64,000 nucleotides of DNA from Astatotilapia calliptera (taxonomy: Eukaryota > Chordata > Actinopteri > Cichliformes > Cichlidae), in NCBI RefSeq assembly GCF_900246225.1, contig NC_039317.1, positions 23,971,011 to 24,035,010 of the forward strand. Reading direction: 5' to 3'. The position numbers were made by a program, and so were the translations under genes. Position 1 is the first letter of the stretch; each line of letters opens with the position of its first letter. The notes under the pieces were generated by a model. That model did not search any database and had not been told where the DNA came from. It was given only the letters and a program-made list of their open reading frames with translations. Below, in pieces: positions 23,801 through 41,045 of the stretch.

Positions 23801-24686
23801 TGACCATGAATGGAGGCACTATGTCCCAGTCCCGCAGAAAGACGAGCTAGAATTGGGACCCAGCAAACTGATAAAGGAAAGCGCTGAAGCTCCATGGAAA
23901 CAGAGAGTGAAGGTCGAGGAGATATGGCTACAGAGTAAAAAGGGGCAGCAGGAGAGTCCCATTCCTGATGGTGAGGCCTCTCGTGTTGAGGATCTCACAC
24001 TAATAAACAAAACTGATGGTGAGACTGGTGGAATAAATGCGCAAAACAATAATCTTCTTAAGTCTGATAACTATTCAGAGAAAACTGTTGCAGATCAGCA
24101 CACAGATGATACCAAACCTACCATCAATGGATATGAAGATGTGAAAAGAAATGTTTCAGAGGGGTTCATGTCCACTTCTCACACTAACGCTGCTTCAGCG
24201 ACTCCCACCAAAAGATGTCGAAAAAGACCAACTACTGTCGAGGTAGACCCTTTAAATGTCAGAGATCTTGAAGATATTTCTACTTTGGCCGAGGGAGTCC
24301 AACAGAATATAGCAGAGCCACACATTCCTGAGCACAAAACCTTCAAGCCCGAAGATCCCTCCTACGCAACTTTTGTTAAGGCCCCTTTCATCCGGCCACC
24401 TCCATCCACCTACCTGGATGAATCTGTGCTTTCAATGCGCAAAAGGAGGTCCACTGATGATGCTCCCAAGAAAATCATTTATTGGAGTCATAAGAAAAAG
24501 AAGGACCCTGATCCAGAAAAGGAGCAGCAGGTGGAGGATGTGGCCCCCGAGCATAAGATCAGACATCGCTGTGATAAATGCCTTTCCTCTTACAGCAGTC
24601 TGGAGGAGTTGCAGAAACACAAAGCCCTCAACACGTGCTCTTCCCTCTTTGGCTTTGATTCAGATGATGAAAGTAAGTTTGCTTAA
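9192..24686 (+). CDS. znf654: Zinc finger protein 654 (11 coding exons)
   Basis: Coding exons: 9192-9317, 11337-11482, 12012-12093, 12305-12440, 13155-13357, 14548-14684, 15555-15696, 15958-16242, 16387-17724, 22653-23428 and 23597-24686. All junctions are GT-AG and all phases agree, giving 1486 residues. The protein is a probable nuclear DNA-binding regulator of the ZNF654/RLF/ZNF292 family. Residues about 38-460 match the helical N-terminal region of ZNF654, for example QWQVPLPQL, SFFEL, TNVRAIFPF and RSLEAYRTV. Exon 9 (residues 420-865) adds a charged region with a basic cluster (RRKWRKRLRRRKRPR) and ENGEH repeats. Exons 10-11 hold about seven C2H2 fingers, the first near residue 888 and the last near 1450. 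The C-terminus ends FGFDSDDES, like human. The ATG at 9192 is the first in frame. At 1486 residues it is clearly longer than human ZNF654 (about 1100), mostly because of exon 9. The final codons could be spliced differently. Confidence 0.93.
10929..10968. repeat. Short perfect inverted repeat in znf654 intron 1
   Basis: Arms of 14 bp (10929-10942 and 10955-10968, TCAAATAGAAATGT and its complement) surround a 12-base loop. The function is unknown, and it may be a chance palindrome or a transposon footprint. Confidence 0.6.
12958..12975. repeat. Poly-C run in znf654 intron 4
   Basis: Eighteen consecutive C residues. Confidence 0.95.
13539..14401. mobile_element. Non-autonomous DNA transposon with 17-bp terminal inverted repeats
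   Basis: The two ends are exact inverted repeats, CTATCCGGTTGTTCAGT at 13539-13555 and its complement ending at 14401, about 863 bp apart in znf654 intron 5. No coding frame is visible inside. I see no clear target-site duplication in the flanks (AAGG left, TATA right), so I cannot assign a superfamily. Confidence 0.75.
14705..14900. mobile_element. Tc1/mariner remnant in znf654 intron 6
   Basis: Text such as GCAGATCCTTCCATGATCTGTCAGATTGGATGGG resembles the transposase region of fish Tc1-like elements read in reverse. It is short and heavily diverged, and its boundaries are approximate. Confidence 0.5.
15747..15778. repeat. Perfect 13-bp hairpin just after znf654 exon 7
   Basis: GTTTCTGTACACT (15747-15759), a six-base loop and its exact complement (15766-15778), 50 bases downstream of the exon 7 donor at 15697. 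In the pre-mRNA it would form a stable stem. Confidence 0.75.
16348..16376. repeat. 29-base poly-T forming the exon 9 polypyrimidine tract
   Basis: An uninterrupted T run followed by CTTTTCCCAG, which is the acceptor of znf654 exon 9 at 16385-16386. Its length is likely to vary between individuals. Confidence 0.9.
17745..18303 (-). mobile_element. Decayed Tc1-like element, left part (right end at 22442-22465)
   Basis: The left terminus near 17745 (TACATTACTGTGCAAG) lies only 20 bases after the exon 9 donor of znf654. On the minus strand, broken transposase coding is recognisable: TTTCAGCATGACAATGACCCC near 18173-18193 (FQHDNDP), and a diverged version of the WPSQSPDLNPIE motif near 18070-18110. 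The right terminus ACTTTTGCACAGTACTGTA lies at 22447-22465, on the far side of the hAT insertions. Much of the middle of the element is deleted. Confidence 0.8.
19188..19551. repeat. Inverted repeat with a 50-bp tandem repeat at its centre
   Basis: The left arm is 19188-19297. The right arm is its near-exact complement, 19475-19551, and continues at 20963-21003 after the inserted hAT. Between the arms, a 50-bp unit beginning TTATTATTTATTAATATAAT is repeated about 3.7 times: 19295-19344, 19345-19394, 19395-19444 and a partial copy to about 19478. The first three units are identical. Confidence 0.88.
19552..20962. mobile_element. hAT element nested in the outer hAT
   Basis: The ends are TAGAGCTGGGCGATA and its complement TATCGCCCAGCTCTA. 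The flanking 8-bp duplications are CTAGTAAC (19544-19551) and CTTGTAAC (20963-20970), one mismatch. It split the right arm of the inverted repeat, whose continuation resumes at 20963. It carries a 30-base poly-T at 20831-20860. It has no transposase frame. A segment near 20105-20190 resembles the end of another fish repeat. Confidence 0.85.
21425..22433. mobile_element. hAT element, family A copy 1, non-autonomous
   Basis: The ends are TAGGGCTGCCAC and GTGGCAGCCCTA. The target duplication CTGGGGAC is exact on both sides (21417-21424 and 22434-22441). Near both termini are GTCGACTA-type subterminal palindromes. It is 1009 bp long and shares its internal sequence with 57522-58666, including a stretch open on one strand in both copies. 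It lies directly against the outer hAT, sharing one 8-bp duplication with it. Confidence 0.9.
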
Positions 24687-24777
24687 CTCCATTTTCTGAC
24701 CCTGTGTTGTTTTTTTGTTGTTGTTTTTTTATTACCTTGAACAACCAGTAACTGTTTTTCCCCTTGCTGTTTTTTAG
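24671..24777 (+). other. Possible alternative last intron of znf654
   Basis: A strong donor-like GTAAGT starts at 24673, inside the final codons, and a pyrimidine-rich tract ending in AG lies at 24776-24777. Read through, the protein ends ...DDESKFA. If spliced, it would end ...DDERLIFAGV. The human protein ends DDESA, so the unspliced form is closer. Confidence 0.4.
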
Positions 24778-27700
24778 GTTAATATTTGCAGGAGTGTGAA
24801 GAGTTGCTGCAATTGGAATGGCTATTTCTGTTACTTGGCTCAGGAAGGTCCTTCATGACAACTAAACACTAAAATCCTTTCTTAATGATCAGTCATAGTG
24901 CTTAAGGCAAAGGAGATGTAAACCAGAAAATACCTAGTACCTAAAGTACCTAAAAACCAAATTTGGGTTGAAACTACACACAATATTTATTCACCCTTTT
25001 TTTTTTTTTTTTTTTTTTTTTAAAGCTAATTTGACCTGCTGACTTTGTCAAGTCCATGTAAATTTGGGAAATACACTAATTGTCAGGTAACGGGAATCTG
25101 AATAATGGACCCATTCCCTCTGCTGTGGTGTTCACGAGTCTTTGGAGACTGGATAAGAGAATGAATTCTACACACAGTTCATCATTGGAGGTGTGAATTG
25201 CAGTGTGCAAACAACATGTATGTTCTGTGGTCTTCCAAATGAGGCATAGACCACTTAGTTTGTATCGTAGAGCACTTGAGAACTTACTAGACATGACTGT
25301 AAAGGTGGATATCAGATGGCTGCATCATCGTAACTTTTGTACACTGTAAAATCTATTTTCTAAATAAGTCCTTAAAACCCCTGTCACAAATGCACATTTT
25401 AAACTAAGAAAATCATGTGGGTAGCAGTTGGGTGGGACTGGGGTTGCCTTTATTAAATTTCTCTAGTTGCGATACAATTATGTATTAGGGCCGTGGCCAA
25501 AACATTTGAAACAATGTAAATCTGCCTTCATTTTGTCAAACTTTCTGTACAGCGTATGCATTACTCACAATTCTGTTAGTGCCAAGACTGAATCAGTGTT
25601 CACACTGTAGGATGATAAAAACCATGTAACTAATACAGTACCAGCTTGCTTTAAAGTTTTTATTCTTTTAAGTTGGTTTAAACAATGATTGTGCATTTCT
25701 TTATGTAGAGTATTTCACATTTATCATATATGAACCCTTCAGGTGGTTGATCTGTTTAATACCTTTTTGATGTAATGTTTATATAAGACGATGCACTTAA
25801 ACCTGCTTATTTATATGTACAAATGTCAATAGATTGGATTTGTAAAGGTATTGATTCCCCATCTATTTTTCTTAAAGAAAAAAAGTGATGAAATTTGTTT
25901 GAATAAACAAACTAAACCTCTGCCCTCTAGTGTGATCTGCTTTAAAGCTTAGGTTGCGTGCTGTGAGGTAGTATAGTAAAGGAAAACACAAACTCAGTAT
26001 ACGCATATAGGTCAACATTGCATATTTATTTATTTAGGGATGTAAATTTTTTTTGTTGTCAATCCTAGGAAAGAGGAACAGTGATCTTAGAATTGTTTAA
26101 AAAAGTTTTTTGCATCACATCTTCCTGATACATGAGGTATGTTTATTATCTTTTGGGGGGAAAAAAAAACAAAAAAAAAAAACGGGGAACATCTATAAAC
26201 AAAAATCTTGTGTTGTTTAATTTAGTCCACAAAGTGTCTCCCACTCTTAACACTAATATAGTAAAGCCAAAGGTGCACTTTGTTGCTGAAGGCTGCATTC
26301 AAAGAAAAACTACAGTCTGTTAAATAGACTGGTGTCCTCAAGTCTATACGCAGTAATCAGTGTATGCCTGACTTTTATCAGATGTGGTTTTTTACTTTGT
26401 GTACTTCGATATCTGACATTTTAGGTCCAAGCAGTTCTTATAGCCAAGCACACAGGCTGGGGGAAGAAAGAAAAAAAAAAACACTAGCCAGCAGAGGCAG
26501 TCCTGTTATAGTTACTATTCAAGACTGAAGGGTATTCCTCTAACTCATGCAGCAAATGTGTTCCAGCTCTGAGACTAATTTAACCATTTGCTTTGGTGCT
26601 GCTTGTAGCCTTAACAAAAACACAGCAGTGTGCAGGAATCAAATGCTGAAAATGATTTTGCAAACAAATACAAACTATACAGAAATGCTAAGACTAGAAA
26701 ACAACATGCAGCATACGATGCACTGATGACATCAAACAACCTGGTGTCAGATTTTGCTTTGACCTGAGATAAGAAAATCTTAATTAAGACGATGTGACAC
26801 ATTATAGAAACTTAATGGAACGTTATTGCACTGCTATGCAATGTACAATGAAGCACTATACTAAAAATTAATAAAAAAAAAAAACCCCATGAAAGGCTAA
26901 GTTTAAAGAAAAGCTCAACTCCTAAATAAGAATAGTTTCTGTAAACTTGTTCAAGGTGAAACTAAATACACTAATATCCTATTGAATTAATGACCAAGTG
27001 TACATTTGGTACATTTTCGTAATGTACACTTCTAAAGACTTTTTTGTCCAGTTTCTGTAGACATGCTGAAATAAAAAGCTGGATCAACAGCACATTATTC
27101 ACATACAGACAAACAGAACAGCGACCTTGTGAAAAAGTACAAATATGTCTCAGTAGCATAAGTAGGCAAAAAAAACATGCAAAGTGTCAGAGTGCATCCC
27201 GAACGGGTTTGGTTTTGATAAATGTTTCATAATTTTCTTTTTAAAACAAATAACTGTGCTAAAAAACCCAAAACACAGTAATAGCACTTCTGCAATTTAC
27301 AGTGGAATACCTGGATTAAAAAGAGGGTTGAAAAGCCACATAGGCTAACATGCATAGAGGAAGAATAAGTTTACCTATGGTTGATAGGAAGACAAACTGA
27401 TCCATACATTTAAATAAAGTCTAAGCAGCAGACACTGGATATGTCTGTGTGTTCTACACAGTGCACACAGAAGCTGCTCCCTTTGCTGACGTAAATCAAC
27501 TACTCATTGAGTGCATCCTATGCTGACCAACTAGGACAATAAGAGCAGCACAACCAGATTTCATTTGTCCCCTTTAAAAAAAAAAGCTCAGAGGTTGTTA
27601 ACCGCAAACAAACTCAAAAAGGATCATTATTTACAAAATCTTCACCTTGCATTTCAGATTCTACAGCCACAAGCTGAGTTGTGACTATATAATATCCACA

Positions 27701-28370
27701 CCTATATTCGATTTCATTTAAAAGATAAAAGGAGCAGCAGCTAATCCTTCCTTTCCCCACAGAATGGAAAACCAAACCATTTAAATATGTAGGTTGCAAA
27801 ATGCTTAAATGAAGGACCAGAGAGAAGAAGGTGCAGTCTGCTGCACATGAATGAGTGTTTTTCTTTAAAGTTCAAAAGGTTTTCTTATGGCTTATAAAAG
27901 CAGTATGTTTGATAAGCCAAGTTATCGTTTCCATCTGCTATAAATATACGCACCACATGAATAGCTCAACCAGTGTTGAACTGGACAGAGAGGAATGGGA
28001 TCATCTATGAGTCCTGAGTGGCTGACATGGAAAGGAGAGCCACAACTATGGTTACAGATAATAAAATATGTTTAGTGTGCATTTGATGCTATCAAGCTGC
28101 TGGAGTACACCATTCATGTGTAGAAAATACTGAGATGATCTTACCAAATTCTCTAGTATTTACACAGCATCAAAAGATGGGGTGTAGGAGCTTACAATGA
28201 GAGCAGAATGTGCTCCTCATGTCACAGGGACATACATTATGTTCTGTATAAAACATACGCATGGTTAAGAATAAGTGTTTTTCCATTTTGTACAGATTCA
28301 ATCAGAAGACAATGGACGTAAAACATGTAGACGTACATACAGGTAGGTGTGAATGCATTTGTGTGTGAGT
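24687..28370. other. Convergent 3' UTRs of znf654 and the minus-strand gene
   Basis: No coding exon is seen. The two genes end tail-to-tail here. It is AT-rich sequence with a poly-T run at 24997-25021. Much of 26-28.3 kb is probably the 3' UTR of the minus-strand gene, and a TTTATT at 26142-26147 (AATAAA on the minus strand) is a possible polyadenylation signal. Confidence 0.45.
25902..25907 (+). terminator. Candidate polyadenylation signal for znf654
   Basis: An AATAAA hexamer about 1.2 kb after the stop codon, in AT-rich sequence. It is not proven, because other hexamers may be used. Confidence 0.4.
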
Positions 28371-34697
<6,327 letters not shown>

Positions 34698-34903
34698 CGG
34701 AAATACTAATGGAAAATCAAGAGAGAAAGATTTATACAATTTGAAGAATGTATGCAAAAATAGATAATCCCTAAGCAGAAAACATACCCAACATGAAGCA
34801 CACTTTTGGCCTCCTCAATTTGTACAAAATGTAATAAACTCCTTGAAATACAATTATCTAGTTTTAGGCTTTGTGTACATATATCTAGTGTATACTGTTT
34901 ATA

Positions 34904-34954
34904 TGTCCTGCCCCTGTGACCCGGCCCCAGATAACCAGAAGAAAATGTATGGAT
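34904..34954. repeat. Tail fragment of a dispersed SINE/LINE-like repeat
   Basis: CCTGTGACCCGGCCCCAGATAA and AGAAGAAAATGTATGGA match the 3' end of the repeat seen more fully at 46688-46957. Confidence 0.55.
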
Positions 34955-35029
34955 TGTCTCTAACAACACAGAAAAGTATATATATTGAAAAGTATATATA
35001 CACAGGTTGAAATATATAGATACACCGCC

Positions 35030-35640
35030 GCTAATATTAAGTTAAGTTTCCCTTAGCAAGTTGCACCTCAACAAGACACTTTTGATATCCATTATGCTTA
35101 TGGCATAACTGTGCCTAGATATTAGACCACTATTCTTGGCAGAAGTAGTCCACACATTTTCAATAAGTTTGAGGTCAGGGCTTTAGGAAAGTCAGTCCAG
35201 AAGCTTAATGTTTAATGCTTAATCCATTTCAAAACTAGTTTGAATGTAAATGGTAAATGGCCTGCATTTGTATAGCGCTTTTCTAGTCCCTAAGGACCCC
35301 AAAGCGCTTCACACTACATTCAGTCATTCACCCATTGACACACTGGCGATGGCAAGCTACAATGTAGATGTTTGTTTGGGACCATGGTGGTGTTGGGACA
35401 TCCAGTTATATTCAAGTTTTAACTATCTAGCTGTTGATTTGAGGTGAAGTTGAAGAATTTGAAGGCAACCTCGTTCATTATTCCCAGCCCCAGAGCATGA
35501 TACTACCACCACTAGACACTGGCAGTTTCTTCCTCCTGCTCATTTCTTAATATTTCCTTGTGTTGAAAGCTGGCCAGTGTGATGTGCATGTCCTGCGAAA
35601 TGATTTTTTTTTTTTTGCAATGACACAGTTCCTCATTCCT
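35030..35640 (-). mobile_element. Decayed Tc1-like element interrupted by a dispersed repeat
   Basis: On the minus strand, broken transposase phrases are recognisable, for example CCAGAGCATGATACTACCACC near 35490-35511. From about 35246 to 35400 it is interrupted by a common fish repeat with TGTAAATGGTAAATGGCCTG, GTATAGCGCTTTTCTAG and CAAAGCGCTTCACAC. Both are in intron 1 (5' UTR) of the minus-strand gene. Boundaries are approximate. Confidence 0.6.
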
Positions 35641-36125
35641 TCTGACAGCTTTAGCTTTGAAGTCTATCAATATTTGTCTATGCGACCCAGATGCTAGATA
35701 AAAACCAGCAGGAATAGGTCAATGTCTAAGGTACGTTTCTGTGTCATTGAACGTACACATGTCAAATCCCCCGATTTGCTCTCGACAGAAACCTCCAGAT
35801 CTAATCGCGTTACCACGATCATACACTGATTTCAAGAAAAGTATCAAACTGTAAGATGTAAGATAGTTCAATTCAATAAGACCAAAGATAAACAGTAAAT
35901 ACCAACGTGTGGTTGAATGTGAATCCCGACAGAAGGGAAAATAATATTACATACCCTAAAACATTACTGTAAGTGGACCAGCAGTTTAACTGAAAAAACT
36001 AACAAGAATGCCTAAATGTTTAAGTGACATGTAAATAAGCGGCACTGCACTAACAACATACCAGCTAAGCTAAACGAATGGATAACTAGCTGAGGGTAAA
36101 TTAGCAAATGATAACAGTACATTAC

Positions 36126-36840
36126 CTTTCGGGTTCACTAGCTTCACAGTACGATATTAAACTGGAGAACGGATCCTCTTAGCCTCGTTAAAGCATGTTA
36201 ATATGATAGCGTGACGCCAGCTAAACAGGCTGACCAGCTCTCCCGTCCGAGCATCGCTACTGCGCAGGCTAGCTGCTAGCTTGGTTTATGATGCCTTCAG
36301 GAGCTCACCGTACACTTCAAATTTCAACGATTGATATTTTGGTATTTATTCTAATGAGCCTCTAATAACTCAAAGAAAAATGGAGAAAACTTCCCTTTTT
36401 TTACGTAATAATTACCATAAAACGTGTCAGTACACAGCACCAGTTTCCCTGAATGATACAGCAGAAGACACTGCACTCTCTAGCTCCTACTTATTAGTGA
36501 GAGCAAAAAGTAATGGAAAAAATGTCTTTTGTTTGTTTTGCTTTCTGTAAGTAAATATCAAGATTCCCATATTTTTTACAAACCTAAAGGCAGCGAAAGC
36601 CCTTCTGTACTACATTCGTGTTCACTCTGTTATCGTAATTTCTAGCTCTTACGGTGACAATTGCGGTGTTGACAATACCTTAAGTTGTCTGCCCTCCGAA
36701 ATATTGCGAACGCATCAACGTAACATAGCAACCAGTGTTTTGAACGGATCCCGTTCCCACTACTGCTTGTTTCCGTACGGAGAGATTTCTTGCAGGACTC
36801 GCATGGACGAAACCGCCCCAGTGTTTTCGTTTTGCCAAAA
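36126..36840. promoter_or_regulatory. Probable shared promoter region between two divergent genes
   Basis: On the minus strand a donor GTAATG directly follows 36126, so a non-coding first exon of the Glrx-DEP-DUF547 gene probably ends there and starts within about 36.15-36.35 kb. The c3orf38 ATG is at 36841 on the plus strand. The two transcription starts are therefore likely to be less than 700 bases apart. I saw no clear TATA box. An out-of-frame ATG at 36803 precedes the c3orf38 start and could form a short upstream ORF. Confidence 0.45.
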
Positions 36841-39261
36841 ATGTCAGGACTATCAGAAACAGAGCGTGCTGGATTTACGAAGATACTGAGCCTAATGACA
36901 AAATGCGACTTACTGTCACTCAGTGATACGGTCACGAATAAGATGATAGTCGTGGAAAACATTACGGGTAAGACTTTTATTCAATTTCATATGGCAAAGA
37001 GGAAGTCAGCTTACCTTAAGTCTTTACTGGAGCCCAGTGAGTTACATAATGTCCTTAATCAAGAGATTTGTTGTATACCTACCAAGAAATAACAAATAAA
37101 TTGCATGAACAATTTCAGTGTTTTCTCACCTCTGCTGGATAGATAAATAAATGATTAGCTTATCCTACTCTGTCTGATCATTTTTCCACTGCAGAAGCTA
37201 AAGAAACCATTCTCGCCTTCACTAAAAATGCCGAAGAGCTCCTGAGGAGGAAAAAGGTTCAGCGTGACCTGATATTCAAGTACCTGGCTACAGAAGGTGT
37301 GGCGATGCCCCCAAATAGCGAGAAACACATGCTTATAAAGAGGACCCTGGAGCTGTGGTCCTCTGTAAAGGTAACTTGACACACGAGAGAAACAGAAGCC
37401 ACTGCCGCCAGTAAATGTTTTATTTGGGGATAAGCCAAAGGCGACCCATCTATTTTATAAAGGATGGAAAGTATTGTTTATTGAATAGTGAAGTTCAGTG
37501 AAGTGAAGACATGGCACTGATGTTGGTATGCCTGGAAAGAGAAGACATAATTAGGGTTATTCACACACAGTGTCCTCACACACCTTTATAACAGTTTATA
37601 TATTGCTTTGAAAAAGTAATCACCGAACAACAGACTGTGCCACCCTTGGCAACAAGAACTGCAATCAAGCAGTTTTGATATTGAATAGGCCATTCCAAAA
37701 ACTTCATTTTATTTTTTTGAGCTATTTAGAGATGGAGTTCCTGTTGTGTTTTGGATCCCTGCACTGGTGCATAACCCTAGTGCTCTTGAGCTTCAGGGTG
37801 CAAATTGATGGCTGGACATTCTCTGGATTTTCTGGTAGAGAGCAGAATTCATGGTTCAATCAGTCAGGGCAAGGCATCCAGATCCCAAAGCAGTCCCAAA
37901 TGATCACACTACCACCACAGTGTTTGACTGCTGCTGGGTTTTTTTTTGTTTTTGTTTTGTTTTTTATGAACTGCTGTGTAGTAGTTCTACACCAGATGTA
38001 ACAGGATGCAAACTTTCCAAAAAAGTTAATATTTTGTTTTGTCAGTCCACAGACTATTTTCCATTGTCTTGACAATCAGAAAGATGTTTCTGTTTTTTGT
38101 TTTTTACTTAGGGCCAGGTAGGGTTGGATAGCTTTTTACTCATAATAAATGCAAACATCATTTAAAGACAGCATTTTTGTATTTACTCTGGCTATCTTTG
38201 ACCAATACTAAAATGTGTTTGATGATTTGAAGCATGTAACTGTGACAAATATGCAAAAAAATAAGAAATCAGGAAGAGAGTGCTGTTTTTTTTTTTTTTA
38301 CAGCACTGTATATTGATATTAGAATTTGTACTTCCCAAAATTCAGGGTCAACACCAGCTCTAAAATCAAGCCTTACTCAGACTTTATATTTTAGAACCTG
38401 TTGCCATTCCATCAAAGAACTGACCTTCTAGCTAATATGGGTGTAGTGCTCTGACTTGTAGAGACTGAAGATCATATGTAACAACAACCTCTCATTTCTT
38501 TATGGAGGTGGTGGATGAAAACCCTCAAGGAGAGGCGGCTTCCTCAGATGTGAACTGTGGGATGGGCTTTGATCCGCTGGTCCTCGGCCAGCAATTCTGT
38601 CAGTGGTTCTTCCAGCTGTTGAACAGTCAAAACCTTTCACTTGGCCAACAGCCCCAAGACTGGGGACCACAACATTTCTGGCCTGATGTGAAGTTACGTC
38701 TCCTCTCCAAGTAAGAACCTCATTAGTAGTGAAAGCAAATGAGAATTTAAATAATACTGATGTTGTTGGTTTATAATCTTATTCAGAGTAGTCCTCTGTT
38801 TCAGGTAGATTATTCCTTCTGATTTTCTTCTTACAAAGCATAGAGATGAAGGTAAAACAACCCCAAAACACTAATAACAGAGTTATGTCTTTCTCAGAGC
38901 TGGCAGTGAGCAGATGGAGGAGTTTCTGGGTGCTGATCTGGTTAGTTGTCGATTCTTGGCACTGACCAGGGATGAGCGTCTCCTCTTTAGTCCCAATTTG
39001 GATCCCCATGGCCTCAAAGCCTTGACCTCTCGTCATGGCTTGGTGTTGGTGGCTGTGGCTGGGACTATTCACAGAGATTCAGTCTGTCTGGGAATCTTTG
39101 AACAAATATTTGGCCTTATCCGCTCTCCTCTGGACAACAACAGCTGGAAGATAAAGTTTGTCAACCTGAAAATCAGAGGGCAGGATGCTCTTAGTGGGAC
39201 AGATGTGCCAGCACCTGCTTTGACCTACAATTCCAGTGAACTGCAGCTTCTCTGTAGCTGA
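36841..39261 (+). CDS. c3orf38: C3orf38 homologue, DUF4518 family (4 coding exons)
   Basis: Exons: 36841-36967, 37195-37370, 38508-38710 and 38898-39261. All are GT-AG with matching phases, giving 289 residues. Similarity to human C3orf38 runs the whole length: CDLLSLSDTVTN near residue 22, AEELLRRKKVQRDLIFKYLAT near 58-78, FCQWFFQLLNSQN and WGPQHFWPDVKLR in exon 3, and SPNLDPHGLKALTSRHGLV, ICLGIFEQIFGLIR-type and WKIKFVNLKI blocks in exon 4. The C-terminus is shorter than the human one by a few tens of residues. The molecular role is not established, and no membrane segment or signal peptide is visible. The ATG at 36841 has A at -3 and matches the human start MNGLS (MSGLS here). Confidence 0.94.
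37590..38315 (-). mobile_element. Decayed Tc1-like element in c3orf38 intron 2
   Basis: Minus-strand reading near 37800-37930 gives a broken form of the Tc1 block GGGSV(I/M)xWxCF, followed by a TMNSALYQKIxxENVxPSI-like stretch, with frame breaks. The other Tc1 landmarks are lost. The ends near 37590 and 38310 (ACAGCACTGTATA) are approximate. Confidence 0.7.
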
Positions 39262-40717
39262 CAGTCAAGATAGATTAGTTTTAGATTTATTAGTTTTATT
39301 TCCTTTCACATTATTTATCCAAAAGTGGTGGTTTGGCCTTTTGGTTCTACTCTACACTCATCTTATTTGCATGAACACTTATTTTCTGGGCATTTGGGAC
39401 CTCATATTGCATCTAATAACTCATCTGATACAACCCTATCTTCTAACTTATAGGCCGTCATGCAATAATATAAAGGTAGACTCAAACTGATGCATTTAAA
39501 TTGAATATTTGCATCATAACATGCAAAGCAGAATTCTCAAAGATTATCCTAGAAGGTAAATGGATGGGCTGCTTTAAATATACTGTACCTTTTTGCAAAG
39601 CATGTAGTGCTTTGGAAGCCTGTGCCTTATGTAAAATATGTTCAATGTATACATTTGTGGTATAGTAACAGTTATACTGTCACTCAAAAGATCTCTTAGA
39701 AATGTATTTTTTAGGAAAGAAAAGCACATTAAATTTTATTTCAGCTGTAAAAATGAAAAGAGTTGTAAGTGACTATGGTTTTTAATTGACTATGTTCATG
39801 CAGAGCAGCCAGCATTTCAGTGTCACAGCAGGACATTGAGATGCCTAATGCAGGTTTATAATGCTAATAGGCTTTTTTTTTTTTCCTGAGATGGCACAAC
39901 TGAAAGCAGTTATACTTGTTCAAAAAACAGTAAGCAAGAATAGGTATCAGCCTTTGCATGTTTTATTGTCTGAACAAAAGCAACCAAATATCTTCTGAAA
40001 CTCTTCAGGTTATTCTCGTTTAAACAAATTCATGCTTTTTTCATGCTGACAGTTGTTAAAATGCATCTTCCCTCACAGAACACAGCAAACTAACACAGCA
40101 GTTTTATCCGTGCCAACATAACTGCAAAGGATTTAACATAAACTTGCATTAGGCAGCACAATGTCCCAACAGATGGTTGTAGAAAATGGGCACCTGTGTG
40201 ATATGTAGGCATTTTATTCAAGTTGTTCGCAATTCCTTTAATCGGTGCCATTCACAACATTTCTCAATAATTTACTGTTGGATTAAATTAAATTTTGAAT
40301 GTATGTTTTTTTTTAAAGGAGTTTTATGAGTAACAAACTTTTGAGATGTAACGTAGCCATTTATTAACAAATAAATATCTGTCTTTATGTGACACTACAA
40401 AGTCAAGCAGTGTGCTTTCATGGCTTTTCATCCCACAATGTTTACAGATAAACAGTCTGTTAGAAATACCAACAGAGTAACATAGTTCAGAAAAAGTCTA
40501 ATATTTAGACAAATGTGCATATAAAAATATTATAATTTCAGCTAATTTGTTCCTGTTCAGTGCCAGGTGTTAAGTAGTTTAATTAAATGGCTGGAAGTTG
40601 GAGATTGGAAAACATTGCTGTGAAACTGACTCTCCTTAATGAACTGAATTACAAGTCTAAATGGTGCTTTTTAATTTTGCTGTTTTAAGGATCTCCCAGA
40701 ACAGACAGTTATACTTT
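39262..40717. other. 3' UTR of c3orf38 and intergenic sequence
   Basis: AT-rich, with no convincing coding exon. The c3orf38 3' UTR must start here, but its end was not placed. Confidence 0.5.
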
Positions 40718-41045
40718 TTTTTCTGCTGCTTCCTTTAGGGGCAATCAGAGTAGCTCATCTGCTTTTATCTCACCCTGTCCCTACCCTCCTCCGTGTCTGT
40801 CACATCAACCCTCTGCATGTCCTGCTTCCCTACATCTATTAATCTTCTCTGTGGTCATCTTCTTTAGCCCCATATTCAATGTCCTTTGTCCAGCTTATCC
40901 ACTCTCTCCCCTCTGCACATGTCCAAACCCTCTCAATCTCGCTTCTCTAACTTTGTCTCCAATCCGCTTAACCTGAGCTCTCCCTCTGATGTACTCATTT
41001 CTAATCTTGCCCCAATGAAAATCTTCAACTCTGCCACCTCTCAGT
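40718..41045 (-). mobile_element. RTE-type LINE 3' end, minus strand
   Basis: It is the reverse complement of the same family as 8384-8608. CTGCACATGTCCAAACCCTCTCAATCTCGC mirrors the GGTTTGGACATGTGCAGA segment, and CCTCTGATGTACTCATTTCTAATCTTG follows. The reading frame is broken. Confidence 0.65.
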
